Position numbers and translations under genes: made by a program. Shown here one piece after another: positions 46,127-53,519 of a stretch of 64,000 nucleotides of DNA (position 1 is its first letter; each line of letters opens with the position of its first letter). This stretch comes from Actinoplanes campanulatus (GTDB taxonomy: Bacteria; Actinomycetota; Actinomycetes; Mycobacteriales; Micromonosporaceae). The notes under the pieces were generated by a model. The model did not search any database. It had not been told where the DNA came from and saw only the letters and a list, made by a program, of their open reading frames with translations. Location of the stretch: contig NZ_BMPW01000001.1 in the NCBI RefSeq assembly GCF_014647795.1, positions 372,001-436,000 of the forward strand, written 5' to 3'.

Positions 46127-47125
46127 TCAGCCGGTGCGATCCGCGATGTAGTGGCAGAACTGCTCCAGCGTCTGCCGGGCGGCCCCGGCGGGCAGCGTGC
46201 CGACACTGCGGCGGGCCGCCTCGGCGTAGCCGTGCACGGTCTCCCGGGCCTGCTTCAGGGCGGCCGACTCACGCAGCAGGGCCAGCGCCTCGGCATGCTC
46301 ACCATCGTCGGTGAGCGGGCCCTTGCTGAGCAGTTCCCGCAGACGGGGGCCGGCGGCGGAGGGGTCGGACAGGGCGTAGAGCACCGGCAGGGTGGGCACG
46401 CCCTCGCGCAGGTCGGTGCCGGGCGTCTTGCCGGACTGGGCCGACTCGGAGGCGATGTCGAGCAGGTCGTCGGAGAGCTGGAAGGCGATCCCGATGGCGG
46501 TGCCGAACGCGGCGAGCGTCTCCACGTGCGCCGGGGGCAACCCGGAGAAGAGGCCGCCGAACCGGGCCGAGGTGGCGATCAGCGAGGCCGTCTTGTCCTC
46601 GACGGCGCGCAGGTGGTGCCGGATCGGGTCGCCGCCGCGCGGGCCGACGGTCTCGGCGAGCTGGCCGCGGACCAGCTGCGACAGGGTGGCGGCCTGGAGG
46701 CGGACCGCCTCGTCGCCCAGGCCGGCGGCCATCGACGCGGCCCGGGCCAGCAGGAAGTCGCCGACGTACACGGCCAGCCGGTTGCTCCACCGCGAGTTCG
46801 CGCTGGCCGCGCCGCGCCGCAGGGACGCCTCGTCCATCACGTCGTCGTGGTAGAGGGTGGCCAGGTGGGTCAGCTCCATGAGCACCGCCGCCGGCAGCAG
46901 TTCGGGGCGGTTCGGGTCGCCGAACTGGGCGCAGAGCGCCACCACCATCGGGCGGAACCGCTTGCCGCCGGCCCGCACCAGATGTGCCGCGACCTCGGCG
47001 ACCAGCGGGTCGGGGCTGGCCACGGCGGCGTACAGCCCGGTCTCCACATCCGCCAGGAAGCCCGAGACGGCGTCCCGGACGGACGGATCGACGAGGTCAC
47101 TGAGTCCCGGTATCGCGGCCGCCAT
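46127..47125 (-). CDS. Polyprenyl diphosphate synthase (trans-isoprenyl, class I)
   Basis: A 332-residue enzyme condensing isopentenyl diphosphate with allylic diphosphates, probably making the menaquinone side chain. Both aspartate motifs are present: LYHDDVMDEA (first, DDxxD) and QLSDDLLDIASE (second), with GGKRFRP and GTDLREGVPTLPVLYAL in the expected places. Residues before the first motif (MELTHLATL) suggest a medium- or long-chain product but do not fix it. The ATG at 47125 is preferred over a TTG at 47131. It is divergent from the acyl-CoA dehydrogenase. Confidence 0.9.
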   Translation of the reverse strand: MAAAIPGLSDLVDPSVRDAVSGFLADVETGLYAAVASPDPLVAEVAAHLVRAGGKRFRPMVVALCAQFGDPNRPELLPAAVLMELTHLATLYHDDVMDEASLRRGAASANSRWSNRLAVYVGDFLLARAASMAAGLGDEAVRLQAATLSQLVRGQLAETVGPRGGDPIRHHLRAVEDKTASLIATSARFGGLFSGLPPAHVETLAAFGTAIGIAFQLSDDLLDIASESAQSGKTPGTDLREGVPTLPVLYALSDPSAAGPRLRELLSKGPLTDDGEHAEALALLRESAALKQARETVHGYAEAARRSVGTLPAGAARQTLEQFCHYIADRTG

Positions 47126-47189
47126 GATCAAGAGGCTAGATCACCCGGCTGAGAGCACGCTGATCAGGCCTCCGGTGCAGAATCGACGG

Positions 47190-48356
47190 ATGACCGTCAC
47201 TGATCCGTTCGACCTGCTCGACATCGACAGCCTGCTCAGCGACGAGGAGCGGCAGATCCGGGAGACGGTGGCCCGGTTCGTGACCGACCACGTCCGCCCG
47301 CACGTGGCGGACTGGTTCGAGGCCGGCACCTTCCCCCGCGAACTCGCCCCCGAGCTGGGCAAACTGGGCGTGCTCGGGATGCACCTGGAGGGGTACGGCT
47401 GCGCCGGCACCAGCGCCGTGGCGTACGGCCTGGCCTGTCTGGAGCTGGAGGCCGGTGACTCCGGACTGCGCAGTTTCGTCTCGGTGCAGGGCTCGCTCGC
47501 GATGTTCTCGATCTGGAAGTACGGCTCCGAGGAGCAACGTCGGGAGTGGCTGCCCCGGATGGCGGCCGGCGAGGCGATCGGCTGCTTCGGCCTGACCGAG
47601 CCGGACTTCGGCAGCGACCCGGCCAACATGCGCACCCGCGCGGTCCGCGACGGCGGCGACTGGATCCTGAACGGCTCCAAGATGTGGATCACCAACGGCA
47701 GCATCGCCGACGTGGCAACCGTCTGGGCGCAGACCGAGGACGGCATCCGCGGCTTCCTCGTACCGAAGGACACCCCCGGCTTCACCACGCGGACCATCAA
47801 GCGGAAGCTGTCGCTGCGCGCCTCGATCACCGGCGAGCTGGCCCTCGACGACGTCCGGTTGCCCGGCTCGGCCATGCTGCCCGGGGCGGCCGGCCTGGGC
47901 GCCCCGCTGAGCTGCCTGAGCGAGGCCCGGTTCGGCATCGTCTTCGGCTCGGTCGGCGCGGCCCTCGACTCGCTGCGCACCACGATCGGCTACGCGAACA
48001 ACCGCATCCAGTTCGGCAGGCCGATCGCCGCCTTCCAGCTCACCCAGGGCAAGCTGGCGGACATGGCGGTCGACCTCGGCACGTCCGCGCTGCTCGCGCT
48101 GCACCTGGGCCGACTCAAGGACGCCGGCCGGCTCAAGCCGCACCAGATCAGCGTCGGCAAGCTCAACAACGTGCGCCAGGCGCTGGCCATCGCCCGCGAG
48201 TGCCGCGGCATCCTGGGCGGCAGCGGCATCACCCTGGAGTACTCCCCGCTGCGCCACGCCAACAACCTCGAGTCGGTGGTCACCTACGAGGGCACCTCGG
48301 AGATCCACACGCTGGTCATCGGCCAGACGCTCACCGGCCACGCCGCTTACCGATAA
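47190..48356 (+). CDS. Acyl-CoA dehydrogenase, glutaryl-CoA dehydrogenase-like
   Basis: A 388-residue FAD enzyme. It has GCFGLTEPDFGSDPANMRTR (FAD/substrate loop), WITNGSIADVATVWA, GGSGITLEYSPLRHANNLES and the catalytic glutamate in VTYEGTSEIHTLVIGQTLTG. The YEGTSEIH ending and overall spacing resemble glutaryl-CoA dehydrogenases, which oxidise and decarboxylate glutaryl-CoA in lysine/tryptophan breakdown; other short-chain acyl-CoA substrates remain possible. A CAGAAT -10-like hexamer lies 6 bases before ATG 47190, so the mRNA may be leaderless. The TAA stop is the first codon of repeat copy B. Confidence 0.85.
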   Translation: MTVTDPFDLLDIDSLLSDEERQIRETVARFVTDHVRPHVADWFEAGTFPRELAPELGKLGVLGMHLEGYGCAGTSAVAYGLACLELEAGDSGLRSFVSVQGSLAMFSIWKYGSEEQRREWLPRMAAGEAIGCFGLTEPDFGSDPANMRTRAVRDGGDWILNGSKMWITNGSIADVATVWAQTEDGIRGFLVPKDTPGFTTRTIKRKLSLRASITGELALDDVRLPGSAMLPGAAGLGAPLSCLSEARFGIVFGSVGAALDSLRTTIGYANNRIQFGRPIAAFQLTQGKLADMAVDLGTSALLALHLGRLKDAGRLKPHQISVGKLNNVRQALAIARECRGILGGSGITLEYSPLRHANNLESVVTYEGTSEIHTLVIGQTLTGHAAYR

Positions 48357-48515
48357 AACCCTTTCTCCGGTACGGCGTACGCCGTCCCCGACCGCATTCC
48401 GCCCGCTCCGCGGCACCACGCGATCCCACTGCCAGGTCCGGCCCGCGACGCGACCGCCGGGCTCAGATCGGTGGCCGGGGGGCGGCGTACGCCGTACCGT
48501 TGAAGGTTGTTTATG
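48354..48515 (+). repeat. Stop-codon-associated repeat element, copy B (most complete)
   Basis: It begins at the TAA stop of the acyl-CoA dehydrogenase gene: TAAAACCCTTTCTCCGGTAC, then GGCGTACGCCG, CGACCGCATTCC, CCCGCTCCGCGGCACCACGC, CCGCCGGGCTCAGATCGG, and ends with GGCGGCGTACGCCGTACCGT, an inverted copy of the left end. The inverted ends share CGGTACGGCGTACGCCG. Blocks match copy A in order and partly match copy C. It fills the space up to the next gene, starting at 48526. Confidence 0.8.
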
Positions 48516-48525
48516 ATCTTGCCGC

Positions 48526-49773
48526 GTGATCCATAGGAAACTGTCCTTAGTGGCAGCAATAGGATTGATCGCGGCCTCTGCGTTCCTGGGTGCCACCCCC
48601 GCGCTCGCCGACGAGACCGAGACCGAACCGCCCGTGGTCGAGCTGGTGCTCGACGTCAGCGGATCGATGAAGGCCGCCGACGTCGAGGGCGGTGCGACCC
48701 GGATGGCCGTCGCCAAGCAGGCCTTCAACGAGGTCGTCGACTCGCTGCCGGAGACCACCCAGCTCGGGATCCGGGTGCTGGGCGCCACCTACGCCGGCAA
48801 GAACAAGCGGCTCGGCTGCCAGGACACCCAGCAGATCGTCAAGGTCGGCACGGTCAACCCGGTCGCCGCCAAGAACGCCATCGCCACCCTGAAACCGACC
48901 GGCTTCACCCCGATCGGCCTGGCCCTGCGCGAGGCGGCGGCGGACCTGGGCGACACCGGATCGGTACGCCGGATCGTGCTGATCACCGACGGCGAGGACA
49001 CCTGCACACCGCCCGACCCGTGCGACGTCGCCCGGGAACTGGCCGCGCAGGGCACCGAGCTGGTCATCGACACGCTCGGCCTGGCGCCCGACGAGAAGAC
49101 CCGCAAGCAGTTGGTCTGCATCTCGCAGGCGACCGGTGGCACGTACGCCGCGGCGCAGAGCGAGGACGAGCTGACCGACCGGATCAAGCAGCTGGTCGAC
49201 CGGGCCGCCCTGCCGCCGCCGGTGACCCCGGCCGCGGTGACCGGCGCGAAGGACTGTGCCAAGGCGCCGCTCCTGGCGGCCGGCGTCTACACCGACCGGG
49301 AGCTGATCGGCGAGCACCGCTACTACCGGGTCGCCGTCGACTCCGGTGACGAGCTGCGCGCCTCGGTGAGCGTGGCGCTGGACCGGCCGCTGAACCGCGA
49401 CTACGGCGTACTGATCAAGGCGGCCACGATGGACGGCCGGGAACTGGTCCGCGGGGTGGACGCGAGCAGCGGCCGCGCCGACGTGATCTCGGCGGGCCTG
49501 CGCTGGTCCGGCGACGAGGAACCGGATCTCTCCGCGACCTCGGACATCTGCCTGGAGGTCAGCAACTCGTTCGCCTCGGCCACCGCGGCCGGCGCCCCCG
49601 GCATGCCGGTCGAGCTGAGCATCGGCCTGGCCCCGGCCTCCGAGGCGCCGGACGCGCCGGGTCTGGGCCGTGGCCTGCTGCTGCTGTTCGTGCTGGCGAT
49701 CGCCGGATTGGTGGCCGGCGTGCTGGCCGGATGGCTGACCCGCTGGTGGGTCGCCAAGTGGGGAGTGAACTGA
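48526..49773 (+). CDS. Membrane-anchored VWA-domain protein
   Basis: A 415-residue exported protein with a signal peptide (KLSLVAAIGLIAASAFLG, cleavage near ALA), a von Willebrand A domain with the MIDAS motif VLDVSGSM near residue 40, the threonine loop TGFTPIGLALREAA and ITDGEDTC, then a beta-rich domain (about 235-370) and a C-terminal helix (LLLLFVLAIAGLVAGVLAGWL). Paired cysteines (GCQDT, TCTPPDPCD, VCISQ) suggest disulphides. It would bind a ligand in a metal-dependent way outside the cell. GTG 48526 comes 10 bp after the repeat element. The next gene overlaps its stop. Confidence 0.78.
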   Translation: MIHRKLSLVAAIGLIAASAFLGATPALADETETEPPVVELVLDVSGSMKAADVEGGATRMAVAKQAFNEVVDSLPETTQLGIRVLGATYAGKNKRLGCQDTQQIVKVGTVNPVAAKNAIATLKPTGFTPIGLALREAAADLGDTGSVRRIVLITDGEDTCTPPDPCDVARELAAQGTELVIDTLGLAPDEKTRKQLVCISQATGGTYAAAQSEDELTDRIKQLVDRAALPPPVTPAAVTGAKDCAKAPLLAAGVYTDRELIGEHRYYRVAVDSGDELRASVSVALDRPLNRDYGVLIKAATMDGRELVRGVDASSGRADVISAGLRWSGDEEPDLSATSDICLEVSNSFASATAAGAPGMPVELSIGLAPASEAPDAPGLGRGLLLLFVLAIAGLVAGVLAGWLTRWWVAKWGVN

Positions 49774-50537
49774 TGCGCAGTCTGCCGGCTCTGATCGCCC
49801 TCGGTTTCATCATGTTGCCCTCTCCCGCGCTCGCCGACCCCTCGGAGGGGCCGAAGCCGGCCGCCGGGATCAGCTCGGCCGGCACCTCCTTCCTGACCGC
49901 GGTGACGATCGGCGCCGGTCAGCCGGTGAAGGTCGCCGCGGTCACCGGTGACTACCTCTACTGGTCGTTCCCCGCCGAGGCCGGGCAGCGCCCGGAGCTC
50001 GCGGTCACCGTGGACCTGTCGGAGGCCGCCGGCCGTTCCGGCGCCCAGTCCTGGACCGTCGAGGTGTTCGACGGGCTGCGGCGGCGGCAGGCGTGCGTGG
50101 GCGGCGAGCAGAGCCCGGTCGCCGCGGTCTCCGACACCGAGCTCACCCTCGGCTGCCGGCTGCGGCAGGTCCGGTCGTGGGCCGAGCCGTGGGACGGTGA
50201 CCCGCTGCCGGGCACCTACTACGTACGGCTCTCCAGCACCGATCTGCCGGAGAAGGACCTGGGCCTGCCGATCGACGTGGCCCTGAACCTCACTTCTCCG
50301 ACCGGTGACACCAGCGCGGACCAGGGATCGCTTGCGGCGCCCCTGGTTCCGGACAATCGCCCGGGCGAGGTGCTGACCGCCGCTCCGTCGCCGACGGCCG
50401 AGGCCGACGAGGACGACATCTCGCTGGACTGGCTGCCGGACTTCTCGTCCCGCTGGGTGTGGACGGCCGCCGGTGGCGTGATCGCCGCGATCACCGGCCT
50501 GATCGGGTTCTCCTGGACCCGGCGGCGCCGGGCCTGA
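49773..50537 (+). CDS. Exported membrane-anchored protein of unknown function, partner of the VWA protein
   Basis: A 254-residue protein with a signal peptide (ALIALGFIMLPSPALA), a beta-rich outer domain (about 25-185) with cysteines in RQACVGGE and LTLGCRLRQ, an acidic linker (EADEDDISLDW) and a C-terminal helix (WTAAGGVIAAITGLIGFSW) with RRRR tail. The outer domain resembles the second domain of the upstream VWA protein in length and motif style (YLYWSFPAEAGQRPELAVTV against YYRVAVDSGDELRASVSV), so the two may share a fold. Its ATG overlaps the upstream stop. No known family is recognised. Confidence 0.7.
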   Translation: MRSLPALIALGFIMLPSPALADPSEGPKPAAGISSAGTSFLTAVTIGAGQPVKVAAVTGDYLYWSFPAEAGQRPELAVTVDLSEAAGRSGAQSWTVEVFDGLRRRQACVGGEQSPVAAVSDTELTLGCRLRQVRSWAEPWDGDPLPGTYYVRLSSTDLPEKDLGLPIDVALNLTSPTGDTSADQGSLAAPLVPDNRPGEVLTAAPSPTAEADEDDISLDWLPDFSSRWVWTAAGGVIAAITGLIGFSWTRRRRA

Positions 50538-50544
50538 TCCGATG

Positions 50545-50570
50545 AAAGGGGGGCCGCTCGGCCCCCCTTT
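50545..50570. terminator. Bidirectional terminator between convergent genes
   Basis: AAAGGGGGGCC-GCTC-GGCCCCCCTTT is a perfect 11-bp stem with A and T tracts, so it works as an intrinsic terminator in both directions. It separates the exported-protein gene from the transporter gene. Confidence 0.9.
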
Positions 50571-50574
50571 CCCG

Positions 50575-51963
50575 TTACAGCTTGTCGAGCTGGGTGACGA
50601 CCATCGCGACGGCGAAGAAGCCGTAGAAGCCGATCGCCACGATCATGCCGCCGAGCCGCCAGCCACGCATCCGCACCGGCGCCGGCAGGTCCCGGGTGTT
50701 CAGCTTCACCAGCAGGATCGAGTAGAGCAGCGTCACCACCGAGGCCGCGCAGGTGGAGACGATCAGCAGGCCGAGCGGCTGGGTGAAGCCGGCCAGCAGG
50801 ATGATCGAGCCGAGCACGATCTCCGCCCACACCACGGTCAGGTAGATCCGCGGCTCGGTCCAGCGCGCGGAATCGGCGAGGTAGTTGCGGCGCAGGAAGT
50901 CCGACGCCACCCGGCCGATGATGTCGAGCAGGCCCATCGCGGCGGCCCACAGCGACACCGCGGCCACCGCCAGGAACAGCAGCTTGAGCCACGGGCCGAC
51001 CTCGTCCGCGAAGATCTCGCCCTGGATCCGCAGGAACGACGGGTCCGACTTGAGGTCGCCCCGGCCGAACAGCGTCTCGTACGCGAGCAGGCTCATCACG
51101 CCGATCGTCACGAAGCAGACCGCCACGAACGTGACCAGGTGCTCGATGTTGGCCCGCTTCCACCACACCTTCCAGCGGCCCATCGACGTCTCGTCGAGCG
51201 GGAACGTGTACCGGTCGCCGCCGCCGGCCGCCTCCTCCTGCCCGGTGATCGGGGAGATCAGCCGGGGGACGTGGGCGCCCATGCCGTACCGCTTGTCCCG
51301 GATCCAGTTGCTCAGCACCAGGTTGTGTACGCCACCGGCGCCGGCCGCGCCGATCGCGCTGAGCAGCATGGTGAAGGTGATGCCGTCCGGGATCTGCCCG
51401 AACTCGGTGACCGTGGCCTTCGCACCGTCGCCCCAGGTGGTCAGCGAGATCACGAAGACGACCACGACCGCCAGGAAGAACAGCGTCAGGGCGACCTTGA
51501 CGACCTCGACCCGCTCGACGGTCCGGTAGACCACCTTGGACAGTGACAGCAGCACGCCGATGATCACCAGGGTGGCCACCGTGATCCAGACCGGGTCGCC
51601 ACCCCCGATCAGGTACGTGAAGACGGTCGAGCCGCTGGTCGCCCAGCCGGGCCAGACGTACTGGAAGGCGCCGGCCAGGCAGATGACGACGCCCCAGCCC
51701 TTCCACCAGCGGGAGAAGCCGGCGACCACGGTCTGCCCGGTGGCCAGGGTGTAGCGCTCGATCTCCATGTTGATGACGAACTGCACGGCCAGCGTGGTGA
51801 AAGCCAGCCAGAGCAGGCCCAGGCCGCCGATCGCGGTCAGGTACGGCCAGAGGATGATCTCGCCGGCTGCCATGCCGATGCCGACGGCGACGATGCCGGG
51901 GCCGACCATCCGGCGTAGCGAGAGGGGTTCGGGGAGTTCACGAGTGGTGGTCTCGGTCAGCAT
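50575..51963 (-). CDS. Nramp-fold transporter lacking the metal-binding motif
   Basis: A 462-residue membrane protein with about 11 helices aligned in outline to Nramp divalent-metal transporters (MVGPGIVAVGIGMAAGEIIL as helix 1, GVHNLVLSNWIRDKRYGMG at helix 6). The helix-1 DPGN motif that binds metal in true Nramp proteins reads MAAGE here, and the helix-6 MPH motif reads GVH. It therefore may not carry Mn or Fe. It overlaps the shikimate dehydrogenase stop by 7 bp, so it is cotranscribed with a catabolic gene and could import shikimate, quinate or a related acid. ATG 51963 is the family start; upstream in-frame sequence is shadow. Confidence 0.7.
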   Translation of the reverse strand: MLTETTTRELPEPLSLRRMVGPGIVAVGIGMAAGEIILWPYLTAIGGLGLLWLAFTTLAVQFVINMEIERYTLATGQTVVAGFSRWWKGWGVVICLAGAFQYVWPGWATSGSTVFTYLIGGGDPVWITVATLVIIGVLLSLSKVVYRTVERVEVVKVALTLFFLAVVVVFVISLTTWGDGAKATVTEFGQIPDGITFTMLLSAIGAAGAGGVHNLVLSNWIRDKRYGMGAHVPRLISPITGQEEAAGGGDRYTFPLDETSMGRWKVWWKRANIEHLVTFVAVCFVTIGVMSLLAYETLFGRGDLKSDPSFLRIQGEIFADEVGPWLKLLFLAVAAVSLWAAAMGLLDIIGRVASDFLRRNYLADSARWTEPRIYLTVVWAEIVLGSIILLAGFTQPLGLLIVSTCAASVVTLLYSILLVKLNTRDLPAPVRMRGWRLGGMIVAIGFYGFFAVAMVVTQLDKL

Positions 51964-52781
51964 TGCCGCTCCAGGATCTGGGAGAGGTGAAGCAACATCC
52001 GCGCGATATCGGGGGTACGCCCGGTGAACAGCTCGAACGCCGCGGCGGCCTGGTAGGCGCACATCGCCGTGCCGCCGATCGTCCGCAGACCGCGGGCACG
52101 GGCGGCACGCAGCAGCTCCGTCTCCAACGGCATGTAGACGATGTCGGCGACCCACAGGCCACGGTGGAGCGACTCTGTGGGCAGCGGGATTCCCGGGTGG
52201 TGGTGCATGCCGATCGGGCTGGCGTTGACCAGCCCGTCGGCGCCGGCGAGCAGCTCCGGCGTGGCCGTCTTCTCGTGGCGCGCGCCGATCCGGCCGGCAA
52301 GCTCCGCACCGCGGGCCCCGTCCGGGTCCACGATCGTCAGCCGCTCGGCGCCCAGTTCACGCAACGCATGGGCACAGGCCGCCCCGGCGCCGCCCGCGCC
52401 CAGTTGCACGACGTGACGGGTGGGCACGTCGGGCAGTTGGGAACGGAAGGACTGGGCGAAGCCGTACGCGTCCGTGTTGTGTCCCTGCCGCCGACCGTCC
52501 CGGAATACCACGGTGTTGACCGCACCGATGTCGCGGGCCTGCGGCGAGAGGTCGTCGAGATGCTTGATGACCTGCTGCTTGAACGGGTGGGTGATGTTGA
52601 GCCCGGCGAAACCGGCGCGGTCGGCCTCGTCGAGCAGCCGTTCGAGATCCGCGGTCTCCCCGGTGTCGAACAGCGTGTAGGTGAGCCCGAGGTGGTGGTG
52701 GCGCCCCTCGGCCTCGTGCAGCGCCGGTGACAGCGACGTGCCGATTCCGGCTCCGATCAACCCGCACCGGCTTGCCGCCAT
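51957..52781 (-). CDS. Shikimate/quinate dehydrogenase (catabolic AroE paralogue)
   Basis: A 274-residue enzyme of the AroE fold. GAGIGTSLSPALHEAEG is the shikimate-binding SxS region, AGLNITHPFKQQVIKHLD holds the catalytic lysine in the NITHPFKQ form seen in quinate/shikimate dehydrogenases of actinobacteria, and NTDAYGFAQSF follows. The nucleotide domain has VQLGAGGAGAACAHAL and TIVDPDGARG; the Asp after the second strand favours NAD+ over NADP+, fitting a catabolic role (QsuD-like). It is divergent from a TetR gene that heads the dehydroshikimate dehydratase operon, so it probably supplies 3-dehydroshikimate to it. Confidence 0.85.
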   Translation of the reverse strand: MAASRCGLIGAGIGTSLSPALHEAEGRHHHLGLTYTLFDTGETADLERLLDEADRAGFAGLNITHPFKQQVIKHLDDLSPQARDIGAVNTVVFRDGRRQGHNTDAYGFAQSFRSQLPDVPTRHVVQLGAGGAGAACAHALRELGAERLTIVDPDGARGAELAGRIGARHEKTATPELLAGADGLVNASPIGMHHHPGIPLPTESLHRGLWVADIVYMPLETELLRAARARGLRTIGGTAMCAYQAAAAFELFTGRTPDIARMLLHLSQILERQC

Positions 52782-52796
52782 ATTGATCTCCGCATC

Positions 52797-52818
52797 TAAT
52801 GTACGAACTGGTACGTTA
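52797..52818. promoter_or_regulatory. Putative TetR operator in the divergent promoter
   Basis: TAATGTAC-GAACTG-GTACGTTA is an inverted repeat (7 of 8 arm positions match) centred between the divergent shikimate dehydrogenase and TetR genes. Size and position are typical of a TetR-family site controlling both directions. Confidence 0.6.
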
Positions 52819-52871
52819 GTTATCGGGTGTGACGGCGGACACTGTCAAGGCTCACGGCAGACTTACTTTTC

Positions 52872-53513
52872 ATGACACAGGAGAAGGCCGTGGTGGAGAG
52901 ACAGCGCGACGCGGAACGCACCCGCACCGAGCTCCTCGACGTGGCCACCGAGGAGTTCGCCGAGAACGGCTACAGCGGCGCCCGGGTCGACGAGATCGCG
53001 GCCCGGACCCGCACCACGAAACGGATGATCTACTACTACTTCGGCGGGAAGGAGCAGCTCTACCTGGCGGTTCTCGAGCGGGCGTACGCCGAGATCAGAG
53101 CCGCCGAACGCACCGTCGACGTCGACCACCTGGACCCGGTCGCCGCGGTCCGCCGCCTCGCCGAGGTCACCTTCGACCACCACGAGGCACACCCGGCCTT
53201 CATCAAACTGGTCGGCGTCGAGAACGCGCAGCACGCCAAGCACATGAACCACGTGGCCCGGCTGGTCGACCTGAACAGCTCGGCCGTCGACCTGCTCCGC
53301 GGCGTCCTCGACCGGGGCCGTGCGGAGGGCACGTTCCGTGACGACGTCGACGCTCTCGACGTACACATGATGATCAGTTCGTTCTGTTTCTTCCGCGTCG
53401 CCAACCGCCACACCTGGGGCGCGCTCTTCGACCGGGACCTGCTCGACGAGTCCCGCCGCGGGCACTACCGCACCATGCTCGGCGACCTGGTGACCGGCTA
53501 TCTACGAAAGTGA
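52872..53513 (+). CDS. TetR-family regulator of the shikimate catabolic locus
   Basis: A 213-residue repressor. The N-terminal helix-turn-helix is clear: RTRTELLDVATEEFAENGYS, VDEIAARTRTTKRMIYYYF, GGKEQLYLAVLERAY. The ligand-binding domain (about 75-210) matches the TetR_C class found near dehydroshikimate dehydratase genes (HHEAHPAFIKLVGVEN, FRVANRHTWGALF). It is 6 bp upstream of the dehydratase gene, and divergent from the dehydrogenase-transporter pair, with an operator-like palindrome in between. The inducer is probably a pathway intermediate. Confidence 0.88.
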   Translation: MTQEKAVVERQRDAERTRTELLDVATEEFAENGYSGARVDEIAARTRTTKRMIYYYFGGKEQLYLAVLERAYAEIRAAERTVDVDHLDPVAAVRRLAEVTFDHHEAHPAFIKLVGVENAQHAKHMNHVARLVDLNSSAVDLLRGVLDRGRAEGTFRDDVDALDVHMMISSFCFFRVANRHTWGALFDRDLLDESRRGHYRTMLGDLVTGYLRK

Positions 53514-53519
53514 GATCCG

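Noticed and set aside
50575-51963. Annotation as a Mn/Fe Nramp transporter
   Set aside because: The fold matches but both metal-contacting motifs are changed, so I kept only the fold-level call.
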